Part shown: positions 59,320 to 64,000 of the stretch, piece by piece
Layout: each line of letters starts with the position of its first letter
How positions within the stretch are numbered: position 1 is the first letter of the stretch
NCBI GenBank assembly: GCA_944325345.1
Contig: CALUZV010000009.1
Coordinates: 62,001-126,000, forward strand
DNA length: 64,000 nt
Direction: 5' to 3'
DNA from: an uncultured Parabacteroides sp.
GTDB taxonomy: Bacteria; Bacteroidota; Bacteroidia; Bacteroidales; Tannerellaceae
Notes under the pieces: generated by a model
Database searches by the model: none
Told to the model about the DNA's origin: nothing
What the model saw: the letters and a program-made list of their open reading frames with translations, nothing else
Translations under genes and position numbers: made by a program

Positions 59320-60981
59320 ATGAATAAGACGAAAACAACGCCAGATTACCTATTTGAAAGTAGTTGGGAAGTTTGTAATAAAGTTGGAGGGATATATACT
59401 GTACTTTCAACCAAGGCGCATACCTTGCAACAGATTTTTAAAGACAAAGTCATTTTTATTGGACCGGATATCTGGAAAACAACAGCAGCGGCAGATTTTA
59501 AAGAAGACGAGAAACTTTTTGCCGATTGGAAGCAACATGCTGCACAAAACGAAGGGCTGCATGTAAAAGTAGGACGTTGGGAAGTGCCGGGCGAGCCGCC
59601 CGTTATCCTCGTGGACTATCAACCTTTCTTTGCGGAAAAGGATGCTCTCTTTTATTCCATGTGGACCGACTTTCAGGTCGATTCTATTCGTGCTTACGGC
59701 GATTACGATGAATCTTGCATCTTTGCCTACGCCGTAGGAAAAGTAATCGAAAGTTTTTACCGTTATTATCATTTGGAGAACAAGCAAGTCGCAGCGCTCT
59801 TCAACGAGTGGATGCTTGGCATGGGCGAATTGTATATCCGCAAGCATGTCCCGGCTATCGCGACCTTGTTCACGACGCATGCGACTTCTATCGGCCGTTC
59901 CATTGCCGGCAACAACAAAGCGCTTTATGCTTACATGGACGGATACAATGGCGACCAGATGTCTCGCGAGTTGAACATGGAAGCGAAGCATTCTGTCGAG
60001 AAGCAGGCTGCCCATTATGCCGATTGCTTCACGACGGTAAGCGACATCACGGCTGCCGAGTGTCGCCAGTTGCTCGACAAGGCTCCCGATATCGTAACGC
60101 CGAATGGTTTTGAACCGAACTTCGTCCCTGAGGGGGCGGACTACTTGCAGAAACGCGAGCAAGCCCGCAAGCTATTAATTAATGTAGCGGAAAAACTCTT
60201 GGGCACGACCATCAGTCCCGATGCGTTGCTTATCTCGACCAGCGGACGCTATGAATACCGGAATAAAGGTATCGACGTCTTTATCGAAGCGATGAACCGG
60301 GTGCGGACCAGCGGACGTTTGCAGCGCGAGGCGGTTGCCTTCATCATGGTTCCCGCTTGGGTACGTGAGGCACGGGCAGATTTGAAGAAAGTCCTCGAAG
60401 ATGATATACGGACGACCGAACCGATGCAAATGCCTTTCTGCACGCATTGGCTGAACCAGATGCAGGAAGACCGGGTATTGAACTATATCTTATCAGCCGG
60501 TTTTACCAACAGCAGTCTCAATAAGCTGAAGATTATTTTTGTTCCCTGTTATTTGGATGGCAAAGACGGTATCTTGAACAAGTTGTATTACGACTTGCTT
60601 ATCGGCATGGACGTTACGGTCTATCCTTCTTACTACGAACCGTGGGGCTATACGCCGCTGGAAAGTATTGCGTTCGGTATTCCGACGATTACGACTAATT
60701 TGGCCGGCTTCGGTATGTGGGCTTTGAAGCATGTGTCGGGCTCGGATATCCGGGAAGGGGTAGTCGTTATCAAGCGAGACGATTTCAACTATTTTGAAGT
60801 AGCAGATGCGATTGTTGATGCAATCTTGGCCTTGGCCGAGGATGGACGTTCTGCCCGGGCAAAGGCTATCGAGGAGCGTTGCTTCGTGTTGGCGAAGGAG
60901 GCGGAATGGACTAAATTCATCGAATATTATAAGGAAGCATTCGCTATCGCCTTAGCCAATAGCCAGAAAAGAAATAGTTAA
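59320..60981 (+). CDS. glycogen/starch synthase, GT3 (eukaryote-like) family
   Basis: A 553-residue glycosyltransferase of the GT3 type. PDYLFESSWEVCNKVGGIYTVLSTKA is the sugar-nucleotide loop shared with animal and fungal glycogen synthase, TTHATSIGRSIAGNN is in the N-lobe, and YPSYYEPWGYTPLESIAFGIPTITTNLAGFG contains the catalytic E-x7-E region. It adds glucose from UDP- or ADP-glucose to glycogen. GT3 enzymes occur in Bacteroidetes in place of the usual bacterial GT5 GlgA. The gene is followed by glgP with its own promoter box. Confidence 0.93.
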   Translation: MNKTKTTPDYLFESSWEVCNKVGGIYTVLSTKAHTLQQIFKDKVIFIGPDIWKTTAAADFKEDEKLFADWKQHAAQNEGLHVKVGRWEVPGEPPVILVDYQPFFAEKDALFYSMWTDFQVDSIRAYGDYDESCIFAYAVGKVIESFYRYYHLENKQVAALFNEWMLGMGELYIRKHVPAIATLFTTHATSIGRSIAGNNKALYAYMDGYNGDQMSRELNMEAKHSVEKQAAHYADCFTTVSDITAAECRQLLDKAPDIVTPNGFEPNFVPEGADYLQKREQARKLLINVAEKLLGTTISPDALLISTSGRYEYRNKGIDVFIEAMNRVRTSGRLQREAVAFIMVPAWVREARADLKKVLEDDIRTTEPMQMPFCTHWLNQMQEDRVLNYILSAGFTNSSLNKLKIIFVPCYLDGKDGILNKLYYDLLIGMDVTVYPSYYEPWGYTPLESIAFGIPTITTNLAGFGMWALKHVSGSDIREGVVVIKRDDFNYFEVADAIVDAILALAEDGRSARAKAIEERCFVLAKEAEWTKFIEYYKEAFAIALANSQKRNS

Positions 60982-61009
60982 AAGCGCGGATTATCTCATA
61001 AATTAATCC

Positions 61010-61017
61010 TACCTTTG
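61010..61017 (+). promoter_or_regulatory. -7 promoter box for glgP
   Basis: TACCTTTG lies 68 bases before the ATG at 61085. Confidence 0.55.
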
Positions 61018-61084
61018 CAGCCGGAAAAAGGTATAGCAGTTTTACTAAGACAAAAAGATTATACACTTTAAACTTCATAACAAT

Positions 61085-63655
61085 ATGAAAATCAAAGCGA
61101 ATAACGCAAACGCTCCAATGTGGAAGGACGTTTATACTCATTCGAATCTTCCGAAACAATTGGAGCCGCTGAAAGAAATGTCCACAAATCTTTGGTGGGT
61201 ATGGAATCACGAAGGGGCCAAATTGTTTGGAAAAGTAGATCCCGCTTTGTGGAAGTCCACAGAAGGAAATCCCGTTCAATTGTTGCAGAGCCTTTCTTAC
61301 AAGCGCATGGAAGAAATCCTTGCTGATGAGGTTTTGATGAGCGAAATCAACAAAGTTTACGGAGATTTCAAAAACTATATGTCTGTCAAACCCGACACGA
61401 CTAAGCCGTCGGTCGCTTATTTCAGCATGGAATATGGTTTGACGAATATCTTGAAGATTTATTCGGGTGGTCTGGGTATCCTCGCCGGCGATTATCTGAA
61501 GGAAGCGAGCGATAGCAACATCGATATGTGTGCTGTCGGTTTCTTGTATCGTTACGGTTACTTTACGCAGACGCTCTCTATGGATGGCCAGCAGATTGCT
61601 AACTACGAGGCGCAGAACTTCAATATGCTGCCGCTGACTCAGGTGCTGCAGTCGGATGGCGAACCGTTGGTTCTGGAAGTTCCTTATCCCGGACGTACGG
61701 TTTATGCTTATATCTGGAAGGTGATGGTCGGCCGTGTTCCTTTATATTTAATGGATACGGACATTCCGCAGAACAGCGAATGGGATCGCTCCATTACGCA
61801 CCAGCTCTACGGTGGCGACTGGGAAAACCGCATGAAGCAGGAATATCTGCTGGGTATCGGTGGTATCATGATGTTGAACAAGCTGGGTATCCGCAAGCAG
61901 ATTTATCACTGCAACGAGGGTCATGCTGCCTTGATCAACGCGCAACGTTTGGTTGATTATATCCAGAAGGAAGGTCTGACTTTCAATCAGGCATTGGAAG
62001 TTGTCCGCGCTTCTTCTCTCTATACGGTTCATACGCCGGTTCCTGCCGGACACGACTACTTCGACGAAGGTTTGTTCGGTCGCTATATGGGCGAGTTCCC
62101 GGGCAAGTTGGGTATCAGCTGGCAAGAGTTCATCGACATGGGTCGCGAGAACCCGGGTACGAACGAGAAGTTCTGTATGAGTACTTTCGCTCTGAATACA
62201 TGCCAGGAAGCCAACGGCGTTAGCTGGTTGCACGGCAAGGTATCTCAGGTGATGTTCGCTCCGGTTTGGAAGGGTTATTTCCCGGAAGAATTGCACGTGG
62301 GTTACGTTACGAACGGTGTTCACATGCCGACATGGGCTTCTACCGAATGGAAGGAATTCTTCTACAAGCGTTTCCACAAGAACTTCTACGCCGACCAGTC
62401 GAATCAGAAGTATTGGGAAGCTATCCAGAGTATGCCGGACGAAGAAATCTGGAATATCCGCCAGACTTTGAAGCACAAGCTGGTTAAGTATATCAAGAAC
62501 GAATACAAGATGACGTGGCTGAAGAACCAAGGCGACCCCGCCCGCGTGGTTACTATCCTCGAAAAGATGGATCCGAACGCGCTGATTATCGGTTTCGGCC
62601 GCCGCTTCGCTACTTACAAGCGTGCTCACCTCTTGTTTACCGACCTCGACCGTTTGGCTAAGATTGTCAATAATCCTCAGTTCCCTATCCAATTCGTATT
62701 TACAGGTAAGGCTCACCCCGCCGATGGTGGTGGTCAGGGCTTGATTAAGCATATCATCGAAATCTCTCGCCGTCCGGAATTCGAAGGCAAGATTATCTTC
62801 CTCGAAAACTACGACATGCGTCTGGCTCGCCACTTGATTGCCGGTGTGGATGTTTGGTTGAATACGCCGACTCGTCCGCTCGAGGCTTCCGGTACGTCGG
62901 GTATGAAGGCCGAAATGAACGGTGTACTGAACTTCTCTGTCCTCGATGGTTGGTGGTACGAAGGCTATCGCGAAGGTGCCGGTTGGGCATTGACCGACAA
63001 GCGTACGTATGAAAACCAGCAGTATCAAGATCAGTTGGATGCCGCTACGATTTACCAGATGCTCGAGTCTGAAATCGTTCCGTTGTATTACGCTCGCAAC
63101 AGCAAGGGCTATTCTCCGGATTGGATTCAGTACGTCAAGAACTCTATGTCTCAGATTGCTTACGACTATACGATGAAGCGTATGCTCGACGATTATATCG
63201 ACCGCTTCTACAACAAGTTGGCTACACGTTCTTCTGTCCTGAAGGCTGACAACTTTGCGAAGGCAAAGGAAATCGCCGCTTGGAAGGAAGAGGTTGCAGC
63301 GCACTGGGATAGCTTCCAGGTAGAATCGTTCACTGCTGACGCTCAGTATATGACGGATGGTCCGGTTGTGGGTACGCAATCTACGTTCAACTTGGTTATC
63401 GACCGTCGTGAGTTGCAAGGCGACTTGGGTGTAGAAATCGTGGTTACGAAGGAAGACCCTGAAAAGCATCGTCCGATTATCGTCTTGAAGAAGGAATTTG
63501 AACTGAAGAAAGAAGAAGGTTCAAAACTCTTCTACGAGTTGAAGGTTACTCCGACTGAAGCCGGTAGCCAGAAGGTTGGTTTCCGTGTATTCCCCAAGAA
63601 TGCAGACCTGCCTCACCGTATGGACTTTGCTTACATCCGTTGGATTCAACTTTGA
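61085..63655 (+). CDS. glgP: alpha-glucan phosphorylase
   Basis: An 856-residue GT35 phosphorylase of the archaeal/bacterial type (N-terminal DUF3417 segment [24 protein letters not shown]). [32 protein letters not shown] and the PLP lysine in [22 protein letters not shown] (about residue 607) are conserved. It releases glucose-1-phosphate from glycogen. Codon choice is strongly biased (GGT, GAA, CGT), unlike many neighbours, consistent with high expression. It forms a synthesis/breakdown pair with the adjacent synthase. Confidence 0.95.
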   Translation: MKIKANNANAPMWKDVYTHSNLPKQLEPLKEMSTNLWWVWNHEGAKLFGKVDPALWKSTEGNPVQLLQSLSYKRMEEILADEVLMSEINKVYGDFKNYMSVKPDTTKPSVAYFSMEYGLTNILKIYSGGLGILAGDYLKEASDSNIDMCAVGFLYRYGYFTQTLSMDGQQIANYEAQNFNMLPLTQVLQSDGEPLVLEVPYPGRTVYAYIWKVMVGRVPLYLMDTDIPQNSEWDRSITHQLYGGDWENRMKQEYLLGIGGIMMLNKLGIRKQIYHCNEGHAALINAQRLVDYIQKEGLTFNQALEVVRASSLYTVHTPVPAGHDYFDEGLFGRYMGEFPGKLGISWQEFIDMGRENPGTNEKFCMSTFALNTCQEANGVSWLHGKVSQVMFAPVWKGYFPEELHVGYVTNGVHMPTWASTEWKEFFYKRFHKNFYADQSNQKYWEAIQSMPDEEIWNIRQTLKHKLVKYIKNEYKMTWLKNQGDPARVVTILEKMDPNALIIGFGRRFATYKRAHLLFTDLDRLAKIVNNPQFPIQFVFTGKAHPADGGGQGLIKHIIEISRRPEFEGKIIFLENYDMRLARHLIAGVDVWLNTPTRPLEASGTSGMKAEMNGVLNFSVLDGWWYEGYREGAGWALTDKRTYENQQYQDQLDAATIYQMLESEIVPLYYARNSKGYSPDWIQYVKNSMSQIAYDYTMKRMLDDYIDRFYNKLATRSSVLKADNFAKAKEIAAWKEEVAAHWDSFQVESFTADAQYMTDGPVVGTQSTFNLVIDRRELQGDLGVEIVVTKEDPEKHRPIIVLKKEFELKKEEGSKLFYELKVTPTEAGSQKVGFRVFPKNADLPHRMDFAYIRWIQL

Positions 63656-63677
63656 TGAATATTTTTGTGTATAGCGG

Positions 63678-63709
63678 GCCTCGGGCGCTTCGGCGTCCGG
63701 GGCTTTTTT
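63678..63709 (+). terminator. Rho-independent terminator of glgP
   Basis: GCCTCGGGCGC (63678-63688), a TTCG tetraloop and GCGTCCGGGGC (63693-63703), followed by six T residues. Confidence 0.93.
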
Positions 63710-64000
63710 ATTTTATCGGTAATCGTAACGGTTTGACGATGCGGATATGACTTTGTGCTAATCGTTTGCTTTCTGGGGAGCCGGGTAGAATCTTGCATTT
63801 GCCCGATGGTATCCAATAAAGTGTTTTCCCTGCAGCGATATTTTTCAGCGGAAGGGCTTTGTCTTGTAGCCATCCTTTCAGCCACTTGGCTTTGTTCAAC
63901 ATCTCGCTTACGTTGCTGGTGTTGGCTGGATGTACTTCCAAAAAGTAAGACTTGCCTTCATAACCTATCGCATAATCCCAGCGCGAATCGTTAGGATATA
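63708..64000 (-). CDS. unknown protein, C-terminal fragment
   Basis: An open frame runs from the right edge to a TAA at 63708-63710; the start is outside the window. The 97 visible residues include NDSRWDYAIGYEGKSYFLEVH, LNKAKWLKGWLQDKALPL, LYWIPSGKCKILPGSPE and end RIVKPLRLPIK. The conserved-looking, compact sequence suggests a real gene. The WDYAIGYEGKSYFLEVHPA segment vaguely resembles the core of nuclease-type folds, but I do not recognise the family. It converges on glgP, with its stop inside the glgP terminator. Confidence 0.6.
   Translation of the reverse strand, partial: YPNDSRWDYAIGYEGKSYFLEVHPANTSNVSEMLNKAKWLKGWLQDKALPLKNIAAGKTLYWIPSGKCKILPGSPESKRLAQSHIRIVKPLRLPIK

Noticed and set aside
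61748..63469. 573-codon open frame antisense to glgP
   Set aside because: It is a shadow of strongly biased codon use in glgP; the plus-strand protein has clear conserved motifs over the whole span.
1..64000. tRNA, rRNA, riboswitch or other structured RNA genes
   Set aside because: I looked in all gaps of over 100 bases and saw no tRNA-like cloverleaf, rRNA segment or recognisable riboswitch; purH in particular has no visible purine riboswitch.

Overview
This window looks like chromosomal DNA of a Bacteroidales bacterium, probably of the Tannerella/Parabacteroides/Porphyromonas neighbourhood (family placement is inference). The grounds are: gliding-motility-type genes gldD, gldE and gldH; a bacterial serine palmitoyltransferase; a eukaryote-like GT3 glycogen synthase beside a glucan phosphorylase; several DUF6261 proteins and an HU-like/DUF4469 protein; and recurrent Bacteroidetes -7 promoter boxes (TAnnTTTG) at gene-appropriate distances. 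I see no rRNA, tRNA, transposase, cas gene or prophage module.

Layout: 0-6.6 kb (minus strand) holds the 5' end of atpD, a Tat-type TIM-barrel lipoprotein, and a tripartite export operon (TolC-like protein, membrane fusion protein, two ABC-2 permeases, no ATPase in the operon). 7.1-12.8 kb (plus) holds a DUF6261 protein, type II pantothenate kinase, a CPA1 antiporter and purH. 12.9-19.7 kb is the cell-shape operon mreB-mreC-mreD-mrdA-(HU-like gene)-rodA. 19.7-23 kb (minus) holds gldH, ricT and the serine palmitoyltransferase gene, then a divergent lipid kinase. 24-30 kb holds trmN6, lon, an EFR1-type ferredoxin, a TlpA-like thioredoxin and a second DUF6261 gene. 30.8-37 kb (minus) holds a GH3 glycosidase with PA14 insert, a HAD phosphatase, guaB and an M64 peptidase. 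37-43 kb holds an OmpA-family lipoprotein, fucP with a sugar mutarotase, a toxin-antitoxin pair, a DUF4153 membrane protein and an SGNH hydrolase. 43-45 kb is a decayed FtsX/MacB-type permease. 45-49 kb (minus) holds priA, a small outer-membrane barrel protein and cysK. 49-59 kb holds a carboxylesterase, a third DUF6261 gene, ssb-gldE-gldD-PPTase, a DUF486 protein, an AmpG-like transporter, an omega-amidase, an acyltransferase and a small conserved protein. 59-63.7 kb is the glycogen pair glgA-glgP. The right edge cuts an unknown gene.

Two unusual themes stand out. (1) At least ten intergenic regions carry tandem arrays of short palindromes with rigid spacing (20, 21, 23, 24 or 42 bp). Within an array the units are nearly identical, but each locus uses its own sequence. 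(2) Four proteins from two unrelated families (three DUF6261 proteins and one HU-like/DUF4469 protein) end in an acidic Pro/Thr/Asp-rich tail closing with PVVQ or PPVQ, and all four genes lie next to one of these arrays. I regard the arrays, and their possible link to the PVVQ-tail proteins, as the best candidate for an undescribed system here. The link itself is only positional.
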